Origin: Aradus depressus
Taxonomy: Eukaryota > Arthropoda > Insecta > Hemiptera > Aradidae
NCBI GenBank assembly: GCA_963662175.1
Contig: OY759216.1
Span: forward strand, 46,951,087-47,015,086
Direction of reading: 5' to 3'
Length of the DNA: 64,000 bases
A program made the position numbers and the translations under genes. The notes beneath the pieces are model-generated. The model was given only the letters and a program-made list of their open reading frames with translations, did no database searches and was not told the origin of the DNA. Positions within the stretch are counted from its first letter, which is position 1, and every line of letters starts with the position of its first letter. Positions 50,102-61,392 of this stretch are shown here, in pieces.

Positions 50102-50897
50102 TGTGATGTACACTACGGAACATTTTTTTAATGAAAAGAGGTAATTTTTTTTTATTATAATCTAATATCATATATATATTAGATATATATCAAGGTGTTT
50201 GAGAAACAAAACAAGAAAACATATAAAAAACAGCTGTGAAATAGTGTTAAATGTAATGGAGTCGTGAGCTAGCTCTAAAACGGTGCATGTGGTTTTGATA
50301 TGTTTTAAATAAAAATGAAGTTGAACAATTAGATGAAAGTTGACTGGGGTGGAATTAAAGTGTGAAGAGTTGACGGGGTCTGGTTTCTGTGGTAGAGGCG
50401 TCGAGAAGGTACAATTAATAATATCTATTTTCAATATGCCCAAATAAAAAAAAAAAGAAATAGTTTTTTTAAGTATTAATTTAATGTTTTTGTGCCATTG
50501 TAAATTTTTGTTTTGTTTGTTCAAATAAGTTTTTTTTAAAATTTAAATATGTAAATATAGATAATAACCCAATTATTTGTCCTCTTCAAATTCTATTCTA
50601 TTCATCTTCCCTGTAGTCCCAGTAGTATCATTTAAAAAAACCTTTGGATTAGAAATTAATATTGTTTAAAATTATTTAAAAATTGGTATCTCTTTGTGAA
50701 TCCAAGTGTAAAGTTTGTTTAATTGAATTTTTTTTTGTTGTATACGTGTACTTTCTTAAAAATTGCACGTCTTAAATTATTGATAATATTTTTTTTAGGG
50801 CAATTTTCGGCAAACTACTGTAGAAATCAAAATTTAAATAAACAAAAGAGATCAAATTTCTACAGGAAATGTGGTAGCAATCAAGTTTTTAATCACA
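50102..50897 (+). repeat. 5' LTR, 796 bp
   Basis: TGTGATGTACACTACGG to TTTTTAATCACA. It contains AT-rich palindromic TATATATATTAGATATATAT near 50170. The sequence right after it (TTTTTGGCATATCCC) is the expected primer-binding region; I cannot assign a tRNA with confidence. Confidence 0.93.
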
Positions 50898-51155
50898 TTT
50901 TTGGCATATCCCTTGTGTGGACGATTTTCGCCACAAAGCCCCATCATATTTTGGCAAAACCTTGATGGGAGAATTTTTTTATATTAATTAAAGTAAAGGA
51001 AATAGGTTGAAAAAGATGAAAAGGATAGAATAGAGACAAATAAGGGTTACATTTAATTTTGAGAAATAATTTTTTTTTGCCAACTTCAAAAGAAGGTTAC
51101 TATTTTATATAACATTGTTTTTGTTTAGTAATTATATATTTAGTAAAGTAAGAAA

Positions 51156-52283
51156 ATGCCAATTACCAGAGGACAAGCGAGATTAGAGGAGGAAAGTAGA
51201 GAGGAAGGGTCAAGTTCGGAGGAAAGATCCGATATGGAGTTATCGGAAGATAGAGAAAGGGAGACTCCAGCCGCAATGGAGTCCATGCAGGGTACAGGTG
51301 AGGAGTCGCAAGGGGAGGGGGTAAATAAAGATAAAGAAAAAGAGGGCATTGCTGCTCCTGATATGGAATGGCTCCGTGTTGTGTTGACAAAGTTAACTGG
51401 GGATATGGGAAATTTAAGGGGGGATATTGGAAATATCAATCAAAAAATGGAAGAGCAAAGTAATAAATTAGGAAATTTAGAGACAAATTTAAAAAGGGAA
51501 ATGGGGGATATGAATCAAAAAATGGAAGAGCAAAGTAATAAATTAGGAAATTTAGAGACAAATTTAAAAAGGGAAATGGGGGACAAATTAGGAAAATTAG
51601 AGACAAATTTAAGAGGCGACATTAAAAATTTGGAAGCGAGATTAGATAAAAAGGTGGACAATTTGATGAACCAATTAGAGAAAATTCAAATAGAAAATGA
51701 AAGAGTTGAAAGTAGGATAAATAAAGCAGGAGAAAACTTAGAAAAGCACTTTATTCAAAAAATTAACAAGTTGGATGAAGGGAATTCTGAAGTAGAAAAA
51801 GAGGTTCTTATTATTGACAGTCAGTCACAAGTTGATGAGGTAGAAGGAACAGAGAATAACAGTGGGGAGGAACAGACCCAAATTTTAGAGAAAGAGGTGG
51901 AGGAAGAGAGTCAAAATGTAGAAAAATTAGTATTAAGTGAAATTCAAGAAAATAGGATGAATGTTGATGTGGATGGACAGAGTGAAAGGAACATTTGGAT
52001 GTTATTAGACAAAACAAACGAACAGACTGAGGACAACAAACAAAAGACAAATTTTAATTTTAAAGAAAATATAGTTAAAACTTACAGACAAACTGGAAAT
52101 AGAAAGGAGGCTAATAAAAGTTATAAGAACAATTTTAAAAAGAGAGTAAAAGCATTCAAACAGGTATTAAGGACAAAATTAACACTGAACAAATATTTAG
52201 AGAAGGGGGAGGGGATTTTTAAAGACATAATTCGCCGGGGCATCCGGAAAAAGATAAAATTAAATTTGGGCTTTGCAATATAA
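51156..52283 (+). CDS. Gag-like coiled-coil protein of the LTR element, 375 aa
   Basis: ATG at 51156 in AAGAAAATGCC context. The N-terminus is MPITRGQARLEEE, the style of many gypsy-type Gag proteins, then a Ser/Glu-rich acidic segment to about residue 65. Residues 85-180 form a likely long coiled coil and contain a 25-residue direct repeat (NQKMEEQSNKLGNLETNLKR plus EMGDM), encoded by a 75-bp duplication at 51441 and 51516. Residues 190-280 are acidic. The last 80 residues are strongly basic (KRVKAFKQVLRTKL, RRGIRKKIKLNL) and could bind RNA in place of the missing CCHC knuckle. The ORF is intact, which fits the young LTRs. I infer a Gag-derived particle or RNA-binding role. Confidence 0.7.
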   Translation: MPITRGQARLEEESREEGSSSEERSDMELSEDRERETPAAMESMQGTGEESQGEGVNKDKEKEGIAAPDMEWLRVVLTKLTGDMGNLRGDIGNINQKMEEQSNKLGNLETNLKREMGDMNQKMEEQSNKLGNLETNLKREMGDKLGKLETNLRGDIKNLEARLDKKVDNLMNQLEKIQIENERVESRINKAGENLEKHFIQKINKLDEGNSEVEKEVLIIDSQSQVDEVEGTENNSGEEQTQILEKEVEEESQNVEKLVLSEIQENRMNVDVDGQSERNIWMLLDKTNEQTEDNKQKTNFNFKENIVKTYRQTGNRKEANKSYKNNFKKRVKAFKQVLRTKLTLNKYLEKGEGIFKDIIRRGIRKKIKLNLGFAI

Positions 52284-54448
52284 TTGCATTAGCCACTTTT
52301 TATAGTGAACCTATTTTTTTTTTGCAACTCGGATGAGTTTGAGGAAATGACTGACAGACTAACATGACAGAATTAGGATTAATTTAAAATATGACGAAGT
52401 GACATTAGACAAATATAATCGTATGGATGATAAATTTATTTTTTGGATGAGAGAATTTTGGTATATGAAGAGTATGGATGAATTTTGGTATAGTTCTGCG
52501 TTTAAATTAATTAGGATTTAAATTAATTAGGAATTATATTTTTTTAGGATTAGATTATATGTTAGGATCAGTATAAAATTATCTGAGAATTATATTTAAG
52601 GATTAGTCACCCAAATTTAATATGTGAAAGTTTTTTTTTTATTTAGAAGTTACTTATTAATAATGATTATTGAAAATTAAAACATATACATATAACTGAT
52701 TGATTTTGAACGAACATAATATGGAAGAAGATAGATTTTTTTATTATATTTTTTATTACAAATGTTAGAAAGATAAAATCAGCAGGCTGAGAGATGCCTA
52801 GATCTCTTTGGAGACATGACGAACTTCCTGAGGCCGAGTCAAGGGGACAGATTTTCTGTTTCGGAACTGTTCAGCTAGGATACCGGACGTGACTAAATCA
52901 TAATAATATTATAAATTAGAAAGACGAACGAAACTGTATAGAAGCCTTGAAAGGATAATATATTTTATAAATTGTATGTATGCATAGGTTATTAAGTTTT
53001 TGTTATTATAAATTCTATTATTTAGACAATTTCATTTATTATTTGAGTAACATGTTTTTTCTACGTAAATTTGTTTAATAGAGAGAGTAGATGAGAATGG
53101 GAAGAGTTGTAGGAGCAAATTATATAACTTTAGGAATAGGAACAAACGAAGGGTAATATTAATTAGAGAAATTTGAAATTAAATTGCTGATGACATTCTT
53201 TTAGACGTCGGGATTATATAGATCTGTTTTGGGAGATATTATTTTTAATCCTAGTAAGAGATAGTGGTTAATTAGAGATATATATTTTTTGATCTGTGGG
53301 AGATGATTTTTTTGTGTGTCGACTAGAAAGAACTAGCGATATATTGGAGATATATATTTTTTTTCTGCGTGGAAGATGATTTTTGTATGTCGACTAGAAA
53401 GAACTAGCGATATAATGGAGATTTATATTGTAGTGTTGGTTGCCTACCTGAGATAGGAGGAACCGTATTTTTGCTACATCGACGAAAGTATTCTTAGGGT
53501 GTAATTAGTTAGGGAAGTAAATTGAAATGAAATATATGTGAGATACATTTTTTTAGTTAGGAAGTATGAAGGACGTCTCAAAGAATTTAATACCTCAAAA
53601 GACAAGTACTATATATATATTAAATAAATTAAATTTGTATTCCTTATTACCCTGCGTGAGGCCTAATTTTGATTGTTAAGTAATATTTTGGAAGTGTGAT
53701 GAAGTAAAACCGAAGGATTTATTTAATTTTTATTTCAAGTAAATTTTTTATATACAATCTTTTTATATAATTATTTTGAATACATACAATTGTATATTGA
53801 TGGTAAAGGCGGAAAGTAAAATTAATTGGCAATTTCTTAAATCTATATGCAACTTGATTATTTCCAAACTTAATTTCATGACTATGACTGAACCTGTAAA
53901 TATGTAAAAAAAAAAAATTTAGTATTATGTTATTTTTTTTATGTTCAATTAGTTCCAATTTTTATAAATTTAAGTTAACATTTTCTTTAGGTTAAGGATT
54001 AATTGTAAATTTTTAGATTAATATTCGTCTTTGTTTATTAGAAATTAGGTACGTATATATATAAGTTTAATAATTGTAAATAGTTATAAAAAAATAAAAA
54101 ATGGGCATATATGTATAAAAAGAGCGTCGAATTGGGCATATAAAAAATAAAAATAAATCAGTGAGTGTAAGTGAGAGAGAGACTTCGATACATCGTTGAT
54201 CAATGAGTTGAAGACATCAAGGAGCCAGCCAACATGTGCGTTCGAGGAGGAGCCCATCATGTGAATTGGAGGAAGACGTTAATCCATCTGTGTACTGAAG
54301 GAGGAAGCTTATCATGTGGATTCGAGGAAGAAGCTAATCAACCTGTGTATTGGAAGAAATTAAATCTGAAAGAACTTATATAAAAAAAAAAAAAAAAAAA
54401 AAATTTTGTGAACAAACATTTTTTTTTTAAAAAGAAGGAAAAGGCAAA
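52284..54448 (+). other. Internal non-coding region of the LTR element
   Basis: AT-rich with no pol-like frame. It includes a ~75-bp tandem duplication (TGTCGACTAGAAAGAACTAG near 53310 and 53390) and a degenerate ~45-bp repeat (GGAGGAAG/ATCATGTG) at 54230-54360. This is presumably the space left by loss of pol plus packaging or 3' sequences. Confidence 0.7.
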
Positions 54449-55243
54449 TGTGATGTACACTACGGAACATTTTTTTAATGAAAAGAGGTAATTTTTTTTT
54501 ATTATAATCTAATATCATATATATATTAGATATATATCAAGGAGTTTGAGAAACAAAACAAGAAAACATATAAAAAACAGCTGTGAAATAGTGTTAAATG
54601 TAATGGAGTCGTGAGCTAGCTCTAAAACGGTGCATGTGGTTTTGATATGTTTTAAATAAAAATGAAGTTGAACAATTAGATGAAAGTTGACTGGGGTGGA
54701 ATTAAAGTGTGAAGAGTTGACGGGGTCTGGTTTCTGTGGTAGAGGCGTCGAGAAGGTACAATTAATAATATCTATTTTCAATATGCCCAAATAAAAAAAA
54801 AAAGAAATAGTTTTTTTAAGTATTAATTTAATGTTTTTGTGCCATTGTAAATTTTTGTTTTGTTTGTTCAAATAAGTTTTTTTTAAAATTTAAATATGTA
54901 AATATAGATAATAACCCAATTATTTGTCCTCTTCAAATTCTATTCTATTCATCTTCCCTGTAGTCCCAGTAGTATCATTTAAAAAAACCTTTGGATTAGA
55001 AATTAATATTGTTTAAAATTATTTAAAAATTGGTATCTCTTTGTGAATCCAAGTGTAAAGTTTGTTTAATTGAATTTTTTTTGTTGTATACGTGTACTTT
55101 CTTAAAAATTGCACGTCTTAAATTATTGATAATATTTTTTTTAGGGCAATTTTCGGCAAACTACTGTAGAAATCAAAATTTAAATAAACAAAAGAGATCA
55201 AATTTCTACAGGAAATGTGGTAGCAAACAAGTTTTTAATCACA
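54449..55243 (+). repeat. 3' LTR, 795 bp
   Basis: Matches 50102..50897 throughout. Visible differences: A for T at about 54543, A for T at about 55227, and one T fewer in the run near 55080. Confidence 0.93.
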
Positions 55244-55247
55244 ATCC

Positions 55248-55330
55248 ATTACATCGGCAATTATTAGTGTTTCTGAGTTGATCCCTCCTTCCCTTCACCC
55301 AATTTCCCTATACTTTCAGCCAGATTGTTT
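55248..55330 (-). repeat. Family P fragment, target of the nested insertions
   Basis: ATTACATCGGCAATTATTAG continues the family P sequence interrupted at 49735 (AAATTTCGTGTTTATATATCC). It is the outermost layer of the nest. Confidence 0.72.
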
Positions 55331-55339
55331 TTGTTGTTT

Positions 55340-55905
55340 TAGCCCTTAATCTAACCAATAGACTCTTCATATACAAGCTTCTGTTGCGGCTAGTGATAAC
55401 GTATGCATGCCCAGTGTGGGCCGGTCTTGCAAGCAATACCAACTTGAGAACTCTTCAAGTGGCCCAAAACAAATGTTGATAGCTACTCGAGGGACGCCTC
55501 CATCCTCCAAATCCATGAAGACCTAAATGTTGAGCTCCTTCTGGACTACATAATAAATTTCAGTAAAAACTTTTTACTTAAGTGTGACACAAATCAAAAC
55601 GTTTTGGTAAAGAAAATAGGGAAAACTGAGGGAGGGAAACACAAAAATATCTGTTCACTATTTTAAATTATAATCCCTGTTTTTGAATGTTTATTAATTT
55701 ATTTTCTATTCATTTCAGTTACTTTGTTGTTTTTTCTTTAAGAGTTTTTTAAAATTTACTCTTTAGCAGTAGCATTGTTTTTAATTTAATTGATTATTTT
55801 TGATTTGTATTTAGTGTATAAAGGTAATGGTTAAGGAACCTTATTGTATAATTGTACCTCTGTAAATGCGACTGTTATAATAATCTCTTCTTTTCTTCTT
55901 CTTCT
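55340..55905 (+). pseudogene. Second Jockey-clade LINE fragment, ORF2 C-terminus
   Basis: ALNLTNRLFIYKLLLRLVIT then YACPVWAGLASNTNLRTLQV and AQNKC, a frameshift, then IHEDLNVELLLDYI. This matches the Jockey post-palm region but is a different lineage from 48979..49326 (YACPVWAGL instead of WTYGLELWG). It is broken by stops and a frameshift. A 3' UTR-like stretch ends in TTCTTCTTCTTCTTC. Confidence 0.75.
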
Positions 55906-55914
55906 TCTTCATTG

Positions 55915-56010
55915 TTTGGTTTAGAGGGAGAGCAAAAACTTAGTCGATAAATGTGCGCTGGGGAAGTACGTTGCTGGTGATTCACCGACTACTTTTTATT
56001 TTCACTTGTC
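55915..56010 (+). repeat. Family P 3' end
   Basis: GAGGGAGAGCAAAAACTTAG, CGCTGGGGAAGTACGTTGCT and GGTGATTCACCGACTAC; one of the best copies of the terminal hairpin. Confidence 0.78.
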
Positions 56011-56209
56011 TAAATATGATAATCCGTGATTGAAATCCTAGTTATTCAGGTCACATTGTCGGGTCTCTCATTTTCCATTCATTCCGTGTTGTAGGACCTA
56101 GGACCATCCTGAAGATTTACTTTTATGTACACCTGGTCTGCGCTTTACAGTCGCGTAAGGAGACATTTTGTGACCACACATTTTTGTTAACCTTTTTCTT
56201 CTGATCAAA

Positions 56210-56345
56210 TTGAGGGACAAATGGATAAGGACAGAAAAATGTAGTCGGCGAATCATCGGCAATGTATTTTGCCAGCGCGAATTCATCAACTGCGTTTTTT
56301 CCCTTATTTTGAAACCGAATTACCGTTTTGCTTGAAAATTAATAG
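56210..56345 (-). repeat. Family P 3' end
   Basis: GTAGTCGGCGAATCATCGGC, then CCAGCGCGAATTCATCAACT; reverse orientation. Confidence 0.65.
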
Positions 56346-56371
56346 GTGTCATTCTCAGGGACTGCGCTAGT

Positions 56372-56610
56372 GAGGGCGCCGGTATCTCAATGGTATGCGT
56401 CCTTGCCTTATGAGCTCAAGATCGTGCCCCCCCCCCCCCCCCACCCCTGAAGACCCCTGCCCTAAGTGAATAAAAATTTAGGGTAGACAAAATTTAGGAA
56501 TCCCACAGTAGAGTCGGGCTCATGTCCACCAGAGCGACGAAAGAGCGCTCTAGTAGTAGGCGATATGACCTCGTAGTTAAAGCCCGGGCATGAGTCACAA
56601 TAAATAACTC
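56372..56610 (+). mobile_element. SINE-1 copy with a poly-C replacement
   Basis: Head GAGGGCGCCGGTATCTCAAT to CAAGATCGTG, then a 16-C run (56427..56442) in place of the B box and middle, then the body from GAAGACCCCTGCCCTAAGTG to GAGTCACAATAAATAACTC. Confidence 0.85.
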
Positions 56611-56624
56611 AGTAGTAACACACT

Positions 56625-56935
56625 CAATTTTGTGTTGATAAATTAAGGTTTTTGATTTGAGCCCCCCTTCTCTGATCGTTGAGTCCCCCCCTTCGATCGA
56701 TTTTGTTGGAAATCGACGGAAGTCGTCCTTATTGAGTCCTGAATCCATCTACAAAATTTCCTGTCAATAAATACACTACCTACATCGGGAGTTGTCCTAC
56801 ACACGAAATACACACACCTAGATAAGGCTTTTTTTTTCTTTAATTTTCGAATTCAGGGTTGAAAAACATAAAATTTCGGTGAACACTCAGCGTTGAATTT
56901 CTGATCGATTTCATAACTTCCCCTATATACTATAA
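56625..56935 (-). repeat. Family P repeat, 5' half
   Basis: GTCGTCCTTATTGAGTCCTG, TTTCGAATTCAGGGTTGAAA and CATAACTTCCCCTATATACT. Confidence 0.7.
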
Positions 56936-57414
56936 TGTTTATCTTGGACATTTCAGGAGTGGATCCCTTGCTAGGCCACTGTCTTTGTATTTCGTATTAC
57001 GAACTGTATTCGTTATTGATCTAGAAGGCCTGGGACAAGTACTGTTTTGTAACCTTAATATTCGAAGTTACCATCCTTAATTGTTTATCGATTTATTCAG
57101 TTGTCTCTTATGTTTCTTTGTCGATTTATGTTTAAAAGTTGTTTTCTTTATTTTTTAATTTACTCTAATGTAATTTATTTCAAGTAAAAGATTGTTTTTT
57201 GTGTTGTCGCTTCTAGACTTTTCAGACAGTTACAGCTTATTGTTAGTTAAAAATTTACCGATGAGAGTTCATGTTTAGGCTTTAGAAATTCTATTTATAT
57301 ATTTTGGATGACAGGAATTGAGTGTCACTCAGCTGTTCTATGGATTGTGTGTACAGGCACCTCCAGAGCTTAGCTTTTGCCATGATTGTAAATATGGCTG
57401 CTCGGAGCGGTTTT
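56936..57414. other. Non-coding stretch
   Basis: Nothing recognised. Confidence 0.35.
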
Positions 57415-57609
57415 AATTTCCCCTCTATAGGGGAAGGTATGTAATCAGTCACAAATTCGATTATGAGTTTTCACTGGAACCTCATTTGTTCCGAACCTCC
57501 AATTCCAAAATTGAAAAAAAAAAAAAAAAAAAAAAATTGGTATGTGTGTCTGTGAATCTAGATCTCTCTACGGACGACACCTATCTATTTGTCAGCCAAA
57601 TCGGTCATA

Positions 57610-57644
<35 letters not shown>

Positions 57645-57755
57645 TAAAAAATCCTAATAGCTGTCGATGTTATGAATATATGTATAGACAAGAAATTTTA
57701 TATTAAAAATCAAAACCCCATAAGGATGGCACCTATTAATTTTCTGCTAAATGTT
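57415..57755 (+). repeat. Family P repeat with 32-G expansion
   Basis: CCCCTCTATAGGGGAAGGTA at the start, TCTACGGACGACACCTATCT, TCAGCCAAATCGGTCATAG followed by the G run at 57610..57641, then the next unit. Confidence 0.75.
57610..57641 (+). repeat. Poly-G tract, 32 bp
   Basis: The longest G run in the window, in the normally G-rich part of the family P unit. Confidence 0.95.
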
Positions 57756-58014
57756 CTGTGGTTTGTGAAATTAACTTTCCAAAATATCAACGGCTTTTAA
57801 AAAATTTGAGAATTTTGTTAAAGAAGCTTATTGTTCAAATAGCAAACTATGTATGATAACTGATTATTAATATATGGATTAGGATTATTGTATCTTTACT
57901 ATTATTTTGAGTTGTAAGTATAATTACTTATTTTTCTTCGTTAATTTGATTTTTTTAATTTATGGTTCCCATATTATTTTTGTAAAAGGGAGCCAACTCC
58001 GGTTACAATGACGT

Positions 58015-58165
58015 TAGGACATATCGTTCCGATTTCAAAGGTTCCTTGATCGTTATCAGCGAATTCTACTGGATTGATTTTTAGCCCCAAACGGTATATT
58101 GATTTTGGAAGGATAGCGAGAACGTAATTGATTAATTCTCGGGTTTAAGAAATTTCATTTCCGTT
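58015..58165 (+). repeat. Family P 3' end, diverged
   Basis: GGATAGCGAGAACGTAATTG, TTCTCGGGTTTAAGAAATTT and CGTTGATTCACCTACTACG. Confidence 0.55.
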
Positions 58166-58169
58166 GATT

Positions 58170-58735
58170 CACCTACTACGTTTTTGGTACTTCTGACGAC
58201 ATAATAAATTCATTGCAAAGAAGTGTCAAAAGCTCCACAGAAAAGGTTCTTTTCAATTTTTTTTTTTTTTTTTTTTTGGGTAAAAAAAGATAAAACCCCA
58301 GGAACATTGGTCAGTATTTGGACTGAATGGAGGGTGGATTTTAATATAATTTATTATACTCAACACAGTTCTCATGTGCTTCTCCCACCATATTGAAAAA
58401 AATGGCATCGATAACTAACGTGTGGATGGTGTTTCTTCATTTTCACGTAAACTGATCATATAAAAAGTACATAAAATAATACTTTGGTTCTATTTGTGAA
58501 CGGTCCCACATCTAAATTAGATTATCTATTTCCAACCATTTTTTCTATAATGGATATTTATTATAGATTAGTTAGACAAATAGTTAATAGTGTTTAAACT
58601 CTGGACACGCATGCGCTTCTAAAACTTACCATGTTGTCATAGCAACGGTGAAACTGTTGGAAGGGGGTCTAACGTCGGTCGTTCACCCTTCCCTAAATCG
58701 ATACAATTTTTTTTTTTTTTTTTTTTTTTTCGGTG
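58170..58735. other. Non-coding stretch
   Basis: Poly-T runs near 58260 and 58710. Nothing else recognised. Confidence 0.35.
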
Positions 58736-58849
58736 TATGCAACATTCAATAAATTATTCCCAATTTTTCAAATTGTGTAAAACGTACAACCTGACCTGGT
58801 TGCGCTCTCTGATTATCATTTTCGAACTGAAATGTCATTCCGCAGATTT

Positions 58850-59410
58850 TGGTTGTTTGTTATTCCTGTCTTTGAATCAATTACGTTTTCGCTCTCCCTC
58901 CCTCCACAGCCATTCGACCGTTTGGGTCCGTTATAAAATTCAATACTTGACTTGTATATGTCTTCTGAATCCTCATAATAAATTTTGTTTCGATACATTC
59001 ATTACATCGGAAGTTAATAGGGTATTTGAGTCGAGCGCTTTTTCTCTGATCCACCAGTTCCCTTTGACCAATTTCCCGGGAAATTAATAGGTGTCATCCT
59101 TAAAGGGCTTTGAATTTACAAAAGAAATTTTATGTATACACTCATTTCAATGGCAGTTATTGGAGTTTTCGTGTTAAGTCTCCCCCTAATCCCTTCTTCA
59201 CTTTGGCCGATTTGACTGAAAATCAACAGCTGGAGGATTCTAGATACACATATAAAATTTCGTGTAGGTACATATATATCGGAAGTTGTTCACAGACACA
59301 CACATGCACAGGTATTTATTGGAGCACTTGGAAAACATGAAATTCCTGCATCGAATTTCGGATCGATTACATAACTTCTTCTATACTTCGTATAGCTGGG
59401 GAAGTAAATG
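58850..59410 (-). repeat. Family P repeat, near full length
   Basis: Reverse copy with units near 58995 and 59140, ending in the 5' palindrome CTTCTATACTTCGTATAGCTGGGGAAGTA, one of the best-preserved 5' ends. Confidence 0.78.
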
Positions 59411-59880
59411 GTGTCAATAACTGCCACCAATAAGACCTAAGCAAAAAGTCCTCCATTTCGCGACTGGACTTACGCAGAATAAAAAAATTCACCTCTCAAT
59501 CCGGAAATTTTCTGTGAATATTTTTTTTTAAACCTGCGATAGCGCGAGAACATCACACACATATATATATACCCCTGAAATTTTATGTCTTTTATATGTA
59601 GATCTTTTTTTTCTCTCGTTAATTTTTGTCTAAGCAGCAAGGTTTTAGCATGTGATACCTACGCCTGGCGTTTAAGTAACAACGGTTTTAAGCCGACAAA
59701 CGTTCGTGCCAGACAATTGAGATTATCCTCTATCCTTTGTCTAAAAGAAATTGACTATAACAAATTTCTGGTGTTCTCCCCCTTCAGGGTACTAAGGGGG
59801 TGGGGATGGGAGGGTATAGGCAGCTGTCTAGGGCTGGCAAATTTTGGGGGTAGTAAAACTGGAAGATTGTTTTTACTTTA
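59411..59880. other. Non-coding stretch
   Basis: A 98-codon frame at 59585..59881 does not resemble a known protein and is not called. Confidence 0.35.
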
Positions 59881-60075
59881 GAGAATAAAAGTACTTCCCC
59901 AGAACTAATTAATCAATTTACTTTTCGCTCCCACTCCAAAACCAGTCGATCGTTTTGGCAAAAATCTATACTTAGTTCACTTTCATAGGGGCTTCTAAAT
60001 CCTCATATATAGACAGACTTTTTTTTTTTTCATTTTTGGATTCAACTTGTGGAAAAACATGAAATTCCGTATATT
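59880..60075 (-). repeat. Family P fragment, mixed pieces
   Basis: AGTACTTCCCCAGAACTAAT, TTTTCGCTCCCACTCCAAAA, CAGTCGATCGTTTTGGC, then a piece near the 5' end (TTTTTGGATTCAACTTGTGG). Confidence 0.65.
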
Positions 60076-60109
60076 TGTGTATATTTCAAAATCAGTTACT
60101 ATTATTTTT

Positions 60110-60825
60110 ACCGCAGTTAATCTCAGCTCCCAGCCCCCTTTTTTGACTCGAGTCTGACAATCCTTTAACGGTAAACAATGCGTTGTGACACGAAACAGGC
60201 AGTTACTCTCCGCTCCCATCCCCCGTTTTGACAATCCTTTAACAGCAAACAAATCCGTTGTGACACGAAACAGGCAGTTACTCTCCGCTCCCATCCCCCG
60301 TTCTGACAATCCTTTAACAGTAAACAAATCCGTTGTGACACGAAACAGGCAGTTACTCTCCGCTCCCATCCCCCGTTCTGACAATCCTTTAACAATAAAC
60401 AAATCCGTTGTGACACGAAACAGGCAGTTACTCTCCGCTCCCATCCCCCGTTCTGACAATCCTTTAACAGTAAACAAATCCGTTGTGACACGAAACAGGC
60501 AGTTACTCTCCGCTCCCATCCCCCGTTCTGACAATCCTTTAACAATAAACAAATCCGTTGTGACACGAAACAGGCAGTTACTCTCCACTCCCATCCCCCG
60601 TTCTGACAATCCTTTAACAATAAACAAATCCGTTGTGACACGAAACAGGGAGTTACTCTCCACTCCCAACCCCTGTCTGACAATCCTTTAACAATAAACA
60701 AATCCGTTGTGACACGAAACAGGGAGTTACTCTCCACTCCCAACCCCTGTCTGACAATCCTTTAACAATAAACAAATCCGTTGTGACACGAAACAGTCAG
60801 TTACTCTCCGCTCCCAGCCCCTTGA
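60110..60825 (+). repeat. 75-bp minisatellite, about nine units
   Basis: The unit reads GACAATCCTTTAACAGTAAA, CAAATCCGTTGTGACACGAA, ACAGGCAGTTACTCTCCGCT, CCCATCCCCCGTTCT. Starts recur every 75 bp (60301, 60376, 60451, 60526, 60601). Units differ at a few sites (AACAGC/AACAGT/AACAAT; CGCTC/CACTC). Since 75 is a multiple of three, long frames stay open on both strands with a 25-residue periodicity; I do not consider them genes. Confidence 0.95.
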
Positions 60826-60924
60826 CATGGGTCGAGCAACGTTTTTTAGCAGTAGTGTTCGAAATCCCTTCGAATGTCCCAATACTAAATACACCACTCG
60901 TCAAAGGCTTTAAAAGTATTGCCC

Positions 60925-61090
60925 AAACATGCTGAATTCGAACTGATTGCATAGTAAGGACACTGTTTGACCTAAATAAACAAAATTAAACAAAATTTGG
61001 AGTGTTGCCACTAGACTACACTTACATATCTTAAAATATTGCGTACCTGCTGCTGTATATGTTTATAAGTCACTACTTTTCATGCCAATA
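60925..61090 (+). repeat. Diverged dispersed repeat, copy 1
   Basis: GGACACTGTTTGACCTAAAT, TTTGGAGTGTTGCCACTAG and ATCTTAAAATATTGCG match 62000..62105 (GGACACTGTTTGACCTAGGT, TTTGGGATTTAACCACTAGG, ATTTTAAAATGTCGG). The element type is unknown. Confidence 0.5.
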
Positions 61091-61392
61091 CGAATCTTCT
61101 GGTGAAATATCGAATTACGAATCAAATTTAAGTTTAATATTTTAGAGGCTATGTGAAGTCTAAGGGAACTGAATTTTTTTTTTTTTTTCTTCTTCTTTGT
61201 TCCAATGATAGGCGGCTTTAAAAGGAAAATAAAGCTGTGCTACCTACAAAGTCCGAGTTTCGAATTCGAATATTCATAGGAACATTTGATGAAGTATATT
61301 CCTGATGGGATCTGGATCTACAACTACACCAAGGAGTGGCTAAACCTTTCGGTATTGACTTTAGATAGTCTTGACACGAATTCGGATTCGAA

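Larger units (their letters stand above)
50102..55243 (+). mobile_element. Complete non-autonomous LTR retrotransposon (gypsy-like, LARD type)
   Basis: Two LTRs (796 and 795 bp), starting TGTGAT and ending ATCACA, flank 3.55 kb. The 4-bp target duplication is ATCC (50098..50101 and 55244..55247). A purine-rich tract (AAAAAGAAGGAAAAGGCAAA) lies directly before the right LTR. The LTRs differ by about two substitutions and one T-run length change, so the insertion is young. Inside is a single ORF of 375 codons; there is no protease, reverse transcriptase, RNase H or integrase. Mobilisation would need an autonomous relative. The 4-bp TSD and the style of the ORF start suggest gypsy affinity, but without pol this is inference. 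Confidence 0.9.

Noticed and set aside
50168..50524. 118-codon minus-strand frames, identical in both LTRs (also 54515..54871)
   Set aside because: They lie in the LTR opposite to the element's orientation and contain low-complexity Lys/Phe runs; identity only reflects LTR identity.
51163..51439. Minus-strand frames overlapping the Gag-like ORF
   Set aside because: Antisense shadows of the 375-codon ORF.
59995..60743. Frames of 168, 192 and 224 codons with a 25-residue repeat
   Set aside because: By-product of the 75-bp minisatellite; no start context, no non-repeat coding flank.
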